A stretch of 64,000 bases of DNA, from contig JAGBBE010000205.1 of NCBI GenBank assembly GCA_017938645.1, forward strand, positions 25,183 through 89,182, read 5' to 3'. Under the pieces are notes generated by a model. It did no database searches. It had not been told where the DNA came from and was given only the letters and a program-made list of their open reading frames with translations. Both the position numbers and the translations under genes were made by a program. The DNA comes from Clostridia bacterium. GTDB taxonomy: Bacteria; Bacillota_A; Clostridia; Christensenellales; Aristaeellaceae. This document shows, in pieces, positions 12,065 to 20,254 of the stretch (positions within the stretch are counted from its first letter, which is position 1; each line of letters starts with the position of its first letter).

Positions 12065-13960
12065 TTATTCAGCAACGGTGGCGTACAGGATGGCCTGGTT
12101 GAAATCCCAGAAGGAATCCTGAGTGTAGTTCTCCAGCCAGTCGGGGTACACGGTGATGTAGATGTTGGAGTACAGCGGAACCTGGGGCATCAGGCTGTTC
12201 CAGCGCTGGATGTACTGCTGCCAGAGGATCAGGTGAGTATCGGGATCGTCGGACTCAACGCCGTAAACCATCTGCATGGTCAGCCAATCCAGCACGTCGT
12301 CGAACAGGTAGTTCAGGTTGTAGCCCAGAGCAACCAGTTCGGGATCGGAGGTGAAGGAGTAGGACTGATCGTACAGGGGAGTGAAGTTGGTGGCGAGGTT
12401 GAACATGCCGTAGGTGGGCACGCCGTACTTGTCGCCCTGAGAAGCGTCACGATAGTAGAAGTTGAGCAGCTCGGTGAAGGTCATGACGTTCTGGTTGATC
12501 TGCATACCGGCAGCCTTGGTGGCGTCGGCCTCAGCCAGCATAACCTTCAGAAGGTCAGACACGCTGTTGCCTTCGGAGGAGGACCACTCGATGGTCAGGG
12601 GCATCAGGACGGTGCCGTCGGCCAGAGTGATGTTGTGCACGTAGGTGCCGGCTTCTTCAGCGGTAACCTTCTTGTGACGGATGTTGCCTTCGGTCCACTC
12701 GGAGCCGTCAGCATTGTAGATCCAGCCATCTTCAACCAGCAGGGCAACAGCCTCTTCGGGGTTGTAGGTGTAGGGATCGAGGTTCTCGTTGAGCCACTCT
12801 TCGGAATCCTGGTACTGCCACAGGCCAGTGCCGTAGGGTCCGTTCACAACGCCGCCCCAGCCGAGGCAGAAGGTGTTGGCGAACTCGTTACGGTCAAGCA
12901 GCTTGATGATGGCCTGACGAACGGGCAGGAACTGGGTGGGACCAAAGTCGCAAGCGAAGTTGATCATGCCGTAGCCGGGACGGTCGAACTGCACGTAGTC
13001 GAAGCCGCCTTCAGCGATGATGTCCAGAGCGGTGTTGATCTGGGAGCCATCGGTCATGGTGTCGTAGAAGTTGAAGGAGCCGGTCTTCAGAGCGTCAGCC
13101 CAGGTGGCGTCCTCAGCCTTCACGATGACGATCTTCTCGATGGAAGGCTTCTGGCCTTCGAAGTTGCCAACGTAGTTGGGGTTGATGGTGAAGGTAGCCT
13201 GCAGAGCAGCCTTGTCGAACTCGACCAGGTTGTAGGGGCCAGCGGAAACGCGGTCGGGGCCAGCATAGAAGCGAACCTTTTCCACGTGATCCTTCAGAGC
13301 TTCAGCGGTGAAGTCGCCAGCGATGTAAGCGCCTTCGCCGTCGTCCTTCAGCTCGTAGCCTTCGCCCAGCCAGTAGTTGATGTCATGGGCGGTCCAGGCA
13401 GCGTAGTTGAGGTCGAAGAAGTAGGGCAGGTATTCGGCTTCGACGGTCACGGAGAAGGTGTAGTCGTCGATCAGGCGCACGCCGGAGACGTAGGGCACTT
13501 CGCCGTTCTTGTAAGCCTCGCCGCCAACGAAGGTGGTGCTGGCGGTGGACTTGCCGCCCAGCTCAGCCAGAACGCTGGAGCAAGCCCAGACAGCGTCCCA
13601 AGCAAAGTCAGCAGCCTTGATTTCCTTGCCGTTGTTGTAGACCAGACCCTCATTGATGGTGATGGTGTAGGTCTTGGAACCGTCGGTGTTTTCCTCGGTG
13701 GTGAGGTCGGCAGTGACGGTCTCGTTGACGATCAGAGCGCCGCCCTGGTCAGTCACAACGGTGGTGGTGTCGTCCGCCATGTTGCGGATCATGTTGTCGG
13801 TGGCGTTGTTGGTCCAGTAGCTGGTGTACCAGAAGTCGCCGCCGATTTCGGTGGTGGAACCGTAGATGATGGTGCCCTTCTCAGCAGCGGTCTCGGCCAT
13901 AGCGGGAGCCATGGACAGGATCATGCACAGAGCCAGAAGCATAGCAAGCATCTTCTTCAT
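12065..13960 (-). CDS. oppA: Oligopeptide ABC transporter substrate-binding protein (OppA-like, SBP family 5)
   Basis: A 631-residue extracytoplasmic peptide-binding protein. The signal peptide MKKMLAMLLALCMILSMAPA ends AMA|ET, with no lipobox cysteine at the cleavage site. The mature protein shows SBP_bac_5 features: TYTITINEGLVYNNGKEIKA, ADFAWDAVW, and GPYNLVEFDK near the middle. It is the first gene of the opp operon and delivers peptides to OppB/OppC. ATG 13960 has GAGGAGG upstream. Length is at the upper end for the family. Confidence 0.92.
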   Translation of the reverse strand: MKKMLAMLLALCMILSMAPAMAETAAEKGTIIYGSTTEIGGDFWYTSYWTNNATDNMIRNMADDTTTVVTDQGGALIVNETVTADLTTEENTDGSKTYTITINEGLVYNNGKEIKAADFAWDAVWACSSVLAELGGKSTASTTFVGGEAYKNGEVPYVSGVRLIDDYTFSVTVEAEYLPYFFDLNYAAWTAHDINYWLGEGYELKDDGEGAYIAGDFTAEALKDHVEKVRFYAGPDRVSAGPYNLVEFDKAALQATFTINPNYVGNFEGQKPSIEKIVIVKAEDATWADALKTGSFNFYDTMTDGSQINTALDIIAEGGFDYVQFDRPGYGMINFACDFGPTQFLPVRQAIIKLLDRNEFANTFCLGWGGVVNGPYGTGLWQYQDSEEWLNENLDPYTYNPEEAVALLVEDGWIYNADGSEWTEGNIRHKKVTAEEAGTYVHNITLADGTVLMPLTIEWSSSEGNSVSDLLKVMLAEADATKAAGMQINQNVMTFTELLNFYYRDASQGDKYGVPTYGMFNLATNFTPLYDQSYSFTSDPELVALGYNLNYLFDDVLDWLTMQMVYGVESDDPDTHLILWQQYIQRWNSLMPQVPLYSNIYITVYPDWLENYTQDSFWDFNQAILYATVAE

Positions 13961-14254
13961 TGTTCGTGTCCTCCTCTATTATTTTCTGCCAGAAACAGTT
14001 ATCGTATTCTAGCCTATCTATTTTCTCATAAATGTTCACAAAAAGCAATACATATTTCCCGGTCAGCCAAGAAAATTGTGCATTTTTTCGAAAGCCAACT
14101 TGCAAAATTCCTATATATGAAAAGCAAATCAGATCAAAATTGCAAGTTCTCCGTGTCCAATAGCTGAAACCCCTGCATAAATCTTTTTTTCGCCAATTTT
14201 CTGTCAATGATGATTACATCGATTCGGGTGTGTATTTGCTGTTTTTCCTATGGT
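13961..14254. other. Divergent intergenic region between oppA and the M32 peptidase gene
   Basis: AT-rich region containing the oppA ribosome site (GAGGAGG) and presumably the oppA promoter. I could not pick a convincing -35/-10 pair for oppA. I see no gene or stable RNA structure here. Confidence 0.5.
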
Positions 14255-14283
14255 TTGACAGGAAAAGTATCCTTATATATAAT
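14255..14283 (+). promoter_or_regulatory. Perfect consensus sigma-A promoter of the M32 carboxypeptidase gene
   Basis: -35 TTGACA (14255-14260) and -10 TATAAT (14278-14283) are both exact consensus with an optimal 17-bp spacer, implying strong constitutive expression. Confidence 0.9.
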
Positions 14284-14315
14284 GGTTGCAGCAAACAGAA
14301 AGAAGGGATCTCACC

Positions 14316-15809
14316 ATGGATCTTACCCGGATGCTTGAATCTCTGCGTGCACTTCAGACCGCCCGCAGCGCTTATTATCACGCTATGGCCGTTTTGCAGA
14401 CCGACGGCGAAACCGCCGCTCCCGCAGGCGCTGCCGAAGCCCGCGGCGAAACGATGGCCTTCCTCGACCAGAAATGCTATGAGCTGCTGGTCAACGATCA
14501 GACCCGTGAACTGCTCGACGGCCTGTGGGAGAAGAAAGATGAACTGGACGGCGACACGCTGCGCCAGGTGGAACTGCTTCGCAAGGAACTCAACGACTTC
14601 ACCCGCATTCCCATGGAAGAGGTTGTGGAGTACAGCCGTCTGCGCAACAACGCCACTGCCGCGTGGGTGCAGGCCAAGGCCAACAACGACTACGCCTCCT
14701 TCGAGCCCTATCTGGAAAAGCTGATTGCCTACAAGCGCCGTCTGGCCGCCTATCTCGATCCCGACCGTCCTGCCTATGACGTGCTGCTGGACGACTACGA
14801 GAAGGGCATGAATACCGAGGTGCTCGACGAGTTCTTCAGCATGCTGCGCAAGGAAATCGTGCCGCTCATCGAAAAGGTGCGTGCCCTGCCGCCCAAGCCC
14901 GATTTCATCAGCAAGTTCTGCTCCGTGGAAAGCCAGCGCGCCTTCTCCGATTACCTCATGGACGTGATTGGTCTGGACAAGCACCGCTGTTCCATCGCCG
15001 AAACCGAGCACCCCTTTACCTCCGGCATGAACCGTCATGACGTGCGCATCACCACCCACTATTACACCGACGCAATGCTGTCGTCCATGTACAGCGTGAT
15101 CCATGAAGGCGGACATGCGCAGTACGAGCTGGGCATCGCTGAGGAATATCAGGGAACCGCGCTTTCCGGCACGCCCAGCATGGGCATGCACGAGAGTCAG
15201 AGCCGCTTCTATGAGAACATCATCGGCCACGACGCTGCTTTCCTCGCCCACGTGATGCCGAAAATGCAGGAGCTTTTCCCCGAGGCCATGGAGGGCGTGA
15301 GCGAGCACGACCTGTTCCTCGCCGCCAACTATGTGGAGCCTTCCCTGATCCGCATCGAAGCCGATCAGGTCACCTACCCGCTGCACATCATGGTGCGCTA
15401 CGAGCTGGAAAAGCAGCTCATCGCCGGCACCCTGACCACAAAGGAACTGCCGCAGAAGTGGAATGAGCTGTACAAGGAATACCTCGGCGTGGACGTTCCC
15501 AATGACACCAAGGGCGTTCTGCAGGATACCCACTGGGCCGGCGGCATGTTCGGCTACTTCCCCACCTATGCGCTGGGCAGCGCCTATGCCAACCAGATTC
15601 TCCACGCCATGAAGAAGGATCTGGATGTGGATGAACTGCTGAAGACGGGCGATATTGCTCCCATCACCGAATGGCTCAACGACCACATCCACCGCTGGGG
15701 CAACCGCTACGATCCCGCCGAGCTGCTGGAGAAAGCAACCGGCGAAAAGTTCAACCCCGCTTACTATGTGGAACATCTCAAGAAGGTCATCAGCGATCTG
15801 CTGGCCTAA
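14316..15809 (+). CDS. M32 family metallocarboxypeptidase (thermostable carboxypeptidase 1 type)
   Basis: A 497-residue, zinc-dependent cytoplasmic carboxypeptidase that trims C-terminal residues from peptides. The zinc site is HEGGH (263-267), with the family's downstream glutamate in the GMHESQSRFYEN helix. Further M32 motifs are TEHPFTSGMNRHDVRITTHY upstream and YPLHIMVRYELEK, DTHWAGGMFGYFPTY downstream. Length matches the family. The ATG at 14316 has AAGGG 8 nt upstream; an ATG-like start at 14286 lies too near the promoter. It may process peptides brought in by the divergent opp system (inference). Confidence 0.95.
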   Translation: MDLTRMLESLRALQTARSAYYHAMAVLQTDGETAAPAGAAEARGETMAFLDQKCYELLVNDQTRELLDGLWEKKDELDGDTLRQVELLRKELNDFTRIPMEEVVEYSRLRNNATAAWVQAKANNDYASFEPYLEKLIAYKRRLAAYLDPDRPAYDVLLDDYEKGMNTEVLDEFFSMLRKEIVPLIEKVRALPPKPDFISKFCSVESQRAFSDYLMDVIGLDKHRCSIAETEHPFTSGMNRHDVRITTHYYTDAMLSSMYSVIHEGGHAQYELGIAEEYQGTALSGTPSMGMHESQSRFYENIIGHDAAFLAHVMPKMQELFPEAMEGVSEHDLFLAANYVEPSLIRIEADQVTYPLHIMVRYELEKQLIAGTLTTKELPQKWNELYKEYLGVDVPNDTKGVLQDTHWAGGMFGYFPTYALGSAYANQILHAMKKDLDVDELLKTGDIAPITEWLNDHIHRWGNRYDPAELLEKATGEKFNPAYYVEHLKKVISDLLA

Positions 15810-15818
15810 ACCATTTCA

Positions 15819-15845
15819 GCCTCCGGCCATGTACCGGAGGCTTTT
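15819..15845 (+). terminator. Rho-independent terminator after the M32 gene
   Basis: An 8-bp stem (GCCTCCGG 15819-15826, CCGGAGGC 15834-15841) followed by TTTT. Confidence 0.8.
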
Positions 15846-15874
15846 GCTAATTTTCCGCTAAGAGATTTGCGGAA

Positions 15875-15904
15875 TTGGACGCGGGCGTGGTTTCATGCTA
15901 TACT
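15875..15904 (+). promoter_or_regulatory. Probable promoter of the DUF368/DUF1538/PII operon
   Basis: -35 TTGGAC (15875-15880), 18-bp spacer, -10 TATACT (15899-15904). Confidence 0.5.
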
Positions 15905-15972
15905 CAGATGGCGTATAGTTTCCCGGCCATACGCATACGTTCATGTGAATCCTTGATAAAGGCGGGATGATC

Positions 15973-16779
15973 ATGCAGCGTCGCAATTCAGTGGTACACA
16001 ATCTTCTCTCCGGTCTGCTGATCGGAATCGGTTGCATCCTTCCAGGCGTAAGCGGAGGTGTGATGGCGGTATCCTTCGGGCTGTACCGGCCCATGCTGGA
16101 TGCAGTCATCGGCTTCTTCCGCGACCCGAAAAAGCATCTGCGCTTTCTGCTTCCGCTGGGCCTGTCAATTTCCGCAGGTATTGCGCTGGGTGCATGGGGA
16201 CTTGCCGGCGCGATGGAGCATTATGGCGGACTGATGCTGTTTCTGTTTACCGGCTTCATTCTGGGCAGTATCCCGGATCTTCTGCACGAGGCTGAACAGA
16301 AGGAACCCTTCCGGCCTGCATGGCTGGGAGCGCTGGCGCTGGGCGTTTTGCTGGCGCTTCCGATGAGCCTGTTTTCACCGCAGGGCGCAGGGGTTGATTC
16401 CCTGTCCCCCGTGCAGGCTTTTGCAACCGGCCTGCTGGAAGGCATCGGAACGGTGATCCCGGGCGTGTCCACTTCGCTTTTGCTGATTCATCTTGGATGG
16501 TATCAGGCGTACCTGCAGTCCGTTGCGTCGTTGGATCCGGAAAGGCTTTTGTTCATTGCCGCAGGATTTGCGCTTTCGGCGCTTTTGTGCATGCGGATTG
16601 TACAGCGGTTGTTTGACCGCTTCCCGGGACATGCCTGTTACGCGGTTCTGGGCTTTCTGCTGGTTTCGGTTGCGCTGGTGTTTCCCGGTTTCAGCCGCGG
16701 AATGACAGCGGCGGCCGAATGCGGCATGCTCGTTATCGGCGCGGTTTGCGTCAGATGGCTGGGAGCACTCGAAAAATAA
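15973..16779 (+). CDS. DUF368 family membrane protein (PopT-like undecaprenyl-phosphate translocase)
   Basis: A 268-residue polytopic membrane protein. The defining motif GLLIGIGCILPGVSGGVMAV near the N-terminus recurs in the second half as GLLEGIGTVIPGVSTSLLLI, showing the internal inverted repeat of the DUF368 family. Members such as PopT recycle the lipid carrier undecaprenyl phosphate across the membrane for cell-wall synthesis. The family assignment is firm; transport activity here is by homology. The ATG at 15973 is preferred, 6 nt after GGCGGG. It is the first gene of a three-gene set. Confidence 0.88.
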   Translation: MQRRNSVVHNLLSGLLIGIGCILPGVSGGVMAVSFGLYRPMLDAVIGFFRDPKKHLRFLLPLGLSISAGIALGAWGLAGAMEHYGGLMLFLFTGFILGSIPDLLHEAEQKEPFRPAWLGALALGVLLALPMSLFSPQGAGVDSLSPVQAFATGLLEGIGTVIPGVSTSLLLIHLGWYQAYLQSVASLDPERLLFIAAGFALSALLCMRIVQRLFDRFPGHACYAVLGFLLVSVALVFPGFSRGMTAAAECGMLVIGAVCVRWLGALEK

Positions 16780-16792
16780 AAGAGGTGAGGGA

Positions 16793-18346
16793 ATGACCAA
16801 AGACAAACGATCGAACCATGCCCGAAGGCTGTGGAACTACCGCCACACCTTCAGGAACCTTCTCACAGAAAAGTGGAAGGAAGCCTATGACTCCGTACTT
16901 CCCATCACGCTGATCGTGCTGATTCTGTGCTTTGTGTGGGTTCCCGCGCCTGTAAGCGCGATGCTTGGATTCCTCGTGGGCGCAGTGATGCTGATCATCG
17001 GCATGGGTCTGTTTACGCTGGGTACGGATCTGGCCATGACGCCCATCGGCGAGCACGTCGGCTCTGCCATGACCCGCAGCCGCAAGCTGTGGCTGATCAT
17101 GCTGGTTTCCTTTCTTGTAGGCGTAATCGTTACGATTTCCGAACCGGACCTGCAGGTGCTGGCCGAGCAGGTGCCCGGCGTTCCGAATATGACGCTCATT
17201 CTGTCCGTTGCACTGGGCGTGGGCGTATTTCTGGTGGTTGCGCTTCTGCGCATCCTGTTCTGCATTCCGATGAAGTGGCTGCTTCTGGGCTGTTATGTGC
17301 TGGTTTTTGCACTCGCGCAGTTCGTGCCGGACAACTTCCTCGCCGTGGCCTTTGACTCCGGCGGAGTTACCACTGGCCCGATGACCGTGCCCTTCATCCT
17401 TGCGCTGGGCGTCGGCGTCAGCTCCATTCGAAGCGACTCCCGCGCCGAAAACGACAGCTTTGGTCTGGTTGCGCTCTGCTCCGTCGGCCCCATTCTGGCG
17501 GTGATGCTTCTGGGCCTCATCTTCCAGCCGGACAATGCCGCCATCACAACGGAGTCTGCGCTCACCGGCGTCGGCGATACGCTGGAGCTCACAGGCATGT
17601 TCCTGCACTCCTTCCCCCATTATATGAAAGAAGTGGCCATCGCGCTTCTGCCCATCGCCGCCTTTTTTGTGCTGTTTCAGATTCTTGTGCTGCACCTGAG
17701 CCGCCGCGAGGTCTTCCGCATCAGCGCGGGTCTTCTGTACACCTATGTGGGTCTTGCACTGTTCCTCACCGGCGTGAACGTGGGCTTCATGCCCATGGGC
17801 AATTATCTGGGCCAGTCTCTCGGCGCGCTGGACGTGCGCTGGCTGCTGGTGCCCATCGGCATGCTGATCGGCTACTATGTCGTATCTGCCGAACCTGCCG
17901 TGCACGTGCTCAGCAAGCAGGTGTATGAGCTCACCGCAGGCGCAATCCCGCCCAAGGCGCTCGGCCTGAGCCTGTCCATCGGCGTTTCCGTTTCCGTGGG
18001 GCTTTCGATGCTGCGCATTCTTACGGGGCTGCACATCCTCTATCTGCTCATCCCCGGCTACCTCGTCGCAGTCGTGCTGATGTTCTTCGTTCCCCCGATC
18101 TTCACCTCCATTGCCTTCGACTCCGGCGGAGTTGCCTCCGGTCCCATGACGGCCACGTTCCTGCTGCCTCTGGCTATGGGCGCGTGTCAGGCTGCAGGCG
18201 GAGACGTTGCCACGGATGCATTCGGCGTGGTGGCCATGGTTGCCATGACGCCTCTGATCACCATTCAGTTCCTCGGGCTCGTATATAAGCACAAGCAGAA
18301 GGAAAAGCCCGCTTCCACCACATTCGTGGAAGATATTATCGAGTAA
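16793..18346 (+). CDS. DUF1538 family membrane protein with duplicated halves
   Basis: A 517-residue integral membrane protein with about twelve hydrophobic segments. Two homologous halves are evident: VAFDSGGVTTGPMTVPFILA in the first and IAFDSGGVASGPMTATFLLP in the second, each followed by a short polar stretch and ...FGVVA/FGLVA then MTPL/VGPI. The DSGG-x-xx-GPM motif suggests a transport path, possibly for a small ion or ammonium-like solute; the substrate is unknown. It is preceded by DUF368 (13-nt gap) and followed 15 nt later by a PII-like gene, which suggests signal-controlled transport. Confidence 0.85.
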   Translation: MTKDKRSNHARRLWNYRHTFRNLLTEKWKEAYDSVLPITLIVLILCFVWVPAPVSAMLGFLVGAVMLIIGMGLFTLGTDLAMTPIGEHVGSAMTRSRKLWLIMLVSFLVGVIVTISEPDLQVLAEQVPGVPNMTLILSVALGVGVFLVVALLRILFCIPMKWLLLGCYVLVFALAQFVPDNFLAVAFDSGGVTTGPMTVPFILALGVGVSSIRSDSRAENDSFGLVALCSVGPILAVMLLGLIFQPDNAAITTESALTGVGDTLELTGMFLHSFPHYMKEVAIALLPIAAFFVLFQILVLHLSRREVFRISAGLLYTYVGLALFLTGVNVGFMPMGNYLGQSLGALDVRWLLVPIGMLIGYYVVSAEPAVHVLSKQVYELTAGAIPPKALGLSLSIGVSVSVGLSMLRILTGLHILYLLIPGYLVAVVLMFFVPPIFTSIAFDSGGVASGPMTATFLLPLAMGACQAAGGDVATDAFGVVAMVAMTPLITIQFLGLVYKHKQKEKPASTTFVEDIIE

Positions 18347-18361
18347 AACGGAGGTACGCAT

Positions 18362-19063
18362 ATGCATGATCTGTGTATTGTGTGCGTCATTGTCAAGCGC
18401 GAGCACAACGATCAGCTGATCCGCTTTTTCAATGATCACAAGGTAAATACCGTGACCAGCCTGCTGTGCCAGGGCACCGCCGGAAAGTCCCTGCTGGACC
18501 TGCTGGGGCTGGAAGAAACCGAAAAAGAACTTTTCTACGCGATGACCAGCCGTCCGCGCGCCAAAAGGCTGATGATTGCCCTTACGCGCGAGATCGGGCT
18601 GGACATGCCCGGCCACGGCGTTGCCTTCATGATTCCCGTTGGCAGCGTGGCGGGCTCCAGCAGCCTTAACTACTTTACGCATGGACAGGATATTATTCTG
18701 GGAGAGGTGACCGAAATGCCCAAGGCTTTTCTCTATGAGCTGATTATTGCCATTGTCAACCGCGGCCACGTGGACGAAGTGATGGATGCTGCGCGCGAAG
18801 CCGGCGCCATGGGCGGCACGGTGCTGCACGCCAAGGGAACCAATCCCGGCGGCGAAAACCGCTTCTTCGGCCTGTCGATTGCCGACGAAAAGGAAATGCT
18901 CATGATCCTGACCGCTGCCAACCAGAAGACCACACTCATGCGCGCCATCATGGAAAAGGCCGGTGTTCAGAGTCCTGCGCATACGGTGATGTTCTCTTTG
19001 CCGGTGGAAAGCGTTGCGGGTCTTCGCAGCGTGATGGTTGCCGCAGGCGAAATCGAAGAATAA
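18362..19063 (+). CDS. Tandem PII-like regulatory protein
   Basis: A 233-residue soluble protein with two PII-like ferredoxin-fold repeats. Repeat 1 (~1-108) has LCIVCVIVKREHNDQLIRFF ... TSLLCQGTA ... VGSVAGSS. Repeat 2 (~120-233) has YELIIAIVNRGHVDEVMDAA ... GGTVLHAKGT ... LPVESVAGL. Classical GlnB/GlnK are ~112-residue trimers, so this is a head-to-tail dimer on one chain. The region corresponding to the nucleotide/T-loop (GGTVLHAKGTNPGGEN) is recognisable only in repeat 2. It probably gates the adjacent DUF1538 membrane protein in response to a nucleotide or metabolite (inference). GGAGG lies 7 nt before the ATG. Confidence 0.82.
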   Translation: MHDLCIVCVIVKREHNDQLIRFFNDHKVNTVTSLLCQGTAGKSLLDLLGLEETEKELFYAMTSRPRAKRLMIALTREIGLDMPGHGVAFMIPVGSVAGSSSLNYFTHGQDIILGEVTEMPKAFLYELIIAIVNRGHVDEVMDAAREAGAMGGTVLHAKGTNPGGENRFFGLSIADEKEMLMILTAANQKTTLMRAIMEKAGVQSPAHTVMFSLPVESVAGLRSVMVAAGEIEE

Positions 19064-19066
19064 CGC

Positions 19067-19096
19067 CAGATGCTCCTCGTTTCAGAGGAGCATCTG
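19067..19096 (+). terminator. Hairpin directly after the PII-like gene
   Basis: A perfect 12-bp stem (CAGATGCTCCTC 19067-19078, GAGGAGCATCTG 19085-19096). No T-tract follows; the structured repeat begins 4 nt later. A near copy of this hairpin with a T-tract lies at 19266-19294. Confidence 0.65.
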
Positions 19097-19099
19097 CGT

Positions 19100-19234
19100 G
19101 TCGAAAAAGCTCGCCTGTGGCGATCTTTTCCGCCAAATACTGTCGGAATGTTTTCGTGCAGGCACGAAAACTCCCCGCCCGACCGGCAAAGCCGGTCGAT
19201 ACGAATGAAAATCAGAGGGATTGCGATCCCTCCG
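19100..19234 (+). repeat. Structured dispersed repeat, copy 1
   Basis: Shares long blocks with copy 2 at 32302-32476 (opposite strand): GTCGAAAAAGCTCGC, GATCTTTTCCGCC, GGAATGTTTTCG, CGAAAACTCCCCGCCC and GCCGGTCGATACGAA, followed in both by a GGAGGG-type hairpin. It contains several hairpins, including TTTTCGTG-CAGG-CACGAAAA and ACCGGC-AAA-GCCGGT. It lies in the 3' region of the PII-like gene in the sense direction. No protein is encoded. Confidence 0.8.
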
Positions 19235-19265
19235 ATACCACCCTTTAGGGTTTATTAACAGTCTG

Positions 19266-19294
19266 ATGCTTCTCTTTTCAGAGGAGCATTTTTT
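19266..19294 (+). terminator. Rho-independent terminator, second copy of the PII-gene hairpin
   Basis: A 9-bp stem with one wobble (ATGCTTCTC 19266-19274, GAGGAGCAT 19281-19289) and TTTTTT tail. The sequence nearly duplicates the hairpin at 19067-19096 on the other side of the structured repeat. Confidence 0.8.
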
Positions 19295-19367
19295 CATGTA
19301 TGCAGGGATTCCCTCTTTCATCCCGAATGCCTTACATAACTGATTTTTCAATTCGAGGTGACAACCA

Positions 19368-20204
19368 ATGGCTGATTTGTGGATGCTTTATCCCGGCGGA
19401 AAGAAAAAGGCGCTGACGCTCAGCTACGACGACGGTGTGGAGCAGGATATCCGGCTGATGGACATCATGAACCGTCATGGCCTGAAGGGAACCTTCAACC
19501 TCAACAGCGGACAGTTTGTGCCGGAGGGAACGGTCTTTCCTGCCGGACAGATCCATCGCCGTCTGAGTGAAAAGGCTGTGCTGGAGCTCTACGGCTCTTC
19601 CGGACACGAAGTAGCCATTCATGCGCTGTATCACGGCGATCTGCCCAACCTGCCCGTATCCCATGCGATGTGGCAGGTGCTTCGCGACAAGGAAAGGCTT
19701 GAAAATCTCTTCCAGTGCATCGTGCGCGGCATGGCCTATCCCTACGGCACCGTGACGCCCGAAATTGCCAAAACCCTCAAAGACTGCGGCGTTGCCTACT
19801 CGCGCACGGTGGAATCCACCCATCGCTTCGACGTACCGCACGACTGGCTGCGCCTGCCGGCCACCTGTCATCACAACGATCCGAAATTGATGACTCTCGC
19901 CCGCCGCTTTGTGGAGGAGAAGAACTACCGTCCGACGCTGTTCTACCTCTGGGGCCACAGCTACGAGTTCGAGGCCAACGACAACTGGAACGTAATCGAG
20001 GAGTTTGCCGAATACATCGGCGGCCGCGACAACATCTGGTACGCCACCAACATCGAAATCCACGACTATGTGGAGGCGTGGCGAAGCATGCATCTGTCCG
20101 CCGACGGACGGCGTGTGTACAATCCCACCGCGCAGACGCTTTGGCTGGAGTACAACGGATGCGAATACCGCCTCGAAAGCGGATATGAGATCACGCTGGG
20201 ATAA
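19368..20204 (+). CDS. Polysaccharide deacetylase family protein
   Basis: A 278-residue NodB-fold (carbohydrate esterase 4-like) protein. The metal-binding start motif is LTLSYDDGVEQD, with an H-x-x-x-H-like pair in EVAIHALYHGD and a later WGHSYEF block. Such enzymes remove acetyl groups from N-acetylated sugars. No signal peptide is seen, so it acts in the cytoplasm or on a soluble substrate. GAGGTGA is placed before the ATG. It is a single gene between terminators. Confidence 0.85.
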   Translation: MADLWMLYPGGKKKALTLSYDDGVEQDIRLMDIMNRHGLKGTFNLNSGQFVPEGTVFPAGQIHRRLSEKAVLELYGSSGHEVAIHALYHGDLPNLPVSHAMWQVLRDKERLENLFQCIVRGMAYPYGTVTPEIAKTLKDCGVAYSRTVESTHRFDVPHDWLRLPATCHHNDPKLMTLARRFVEEKNYRPTLFYLWGHSYEFEANDNWNVIEEFAEYIGGRDNIWYATNIEIHDYVEAWRSMHLSADGRRVYNPTAQTLWLEYNGCEYRLESGYEITLG

Positions 20205-20208
20205 ATGG

Positions 20209-20247
20209 ACAGCGGCTGCTGCATGGCATGCAGCGGCCGCTGTTTTT
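20209..20247 (+). terminator. Rho-independent terminator
   Basis: A very long stem: ACAGCGGCTGCTGCATG pairs with CATGCAGCGGCCGCTGT with one G-T wobble, followed by TTTTT. It lies between converging genes. Confidence 0.85.
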
Positions 20248-20254
20248 GATTGGG

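Noticed and set aside
12233..14167. 644-codon plus-strand frame opposite oppA
   Set aside because: Antisense shadow; low-complexity Val/Gly composition, and it overruns the oppA leader.
14214..15776. 520-codon minus-strand frame opposite the M32 peptidase
   Set aside because: The plus strand has the HEGGH metallopeptidase, promoter, ribosome site and terminator.
16751..18982. 743-codon minus-strand frame across the DUF1538 and PII-like genes
   Set aside because: Antisense to two well-supported genes; His/Gln/Arg-rich nonsense composition.
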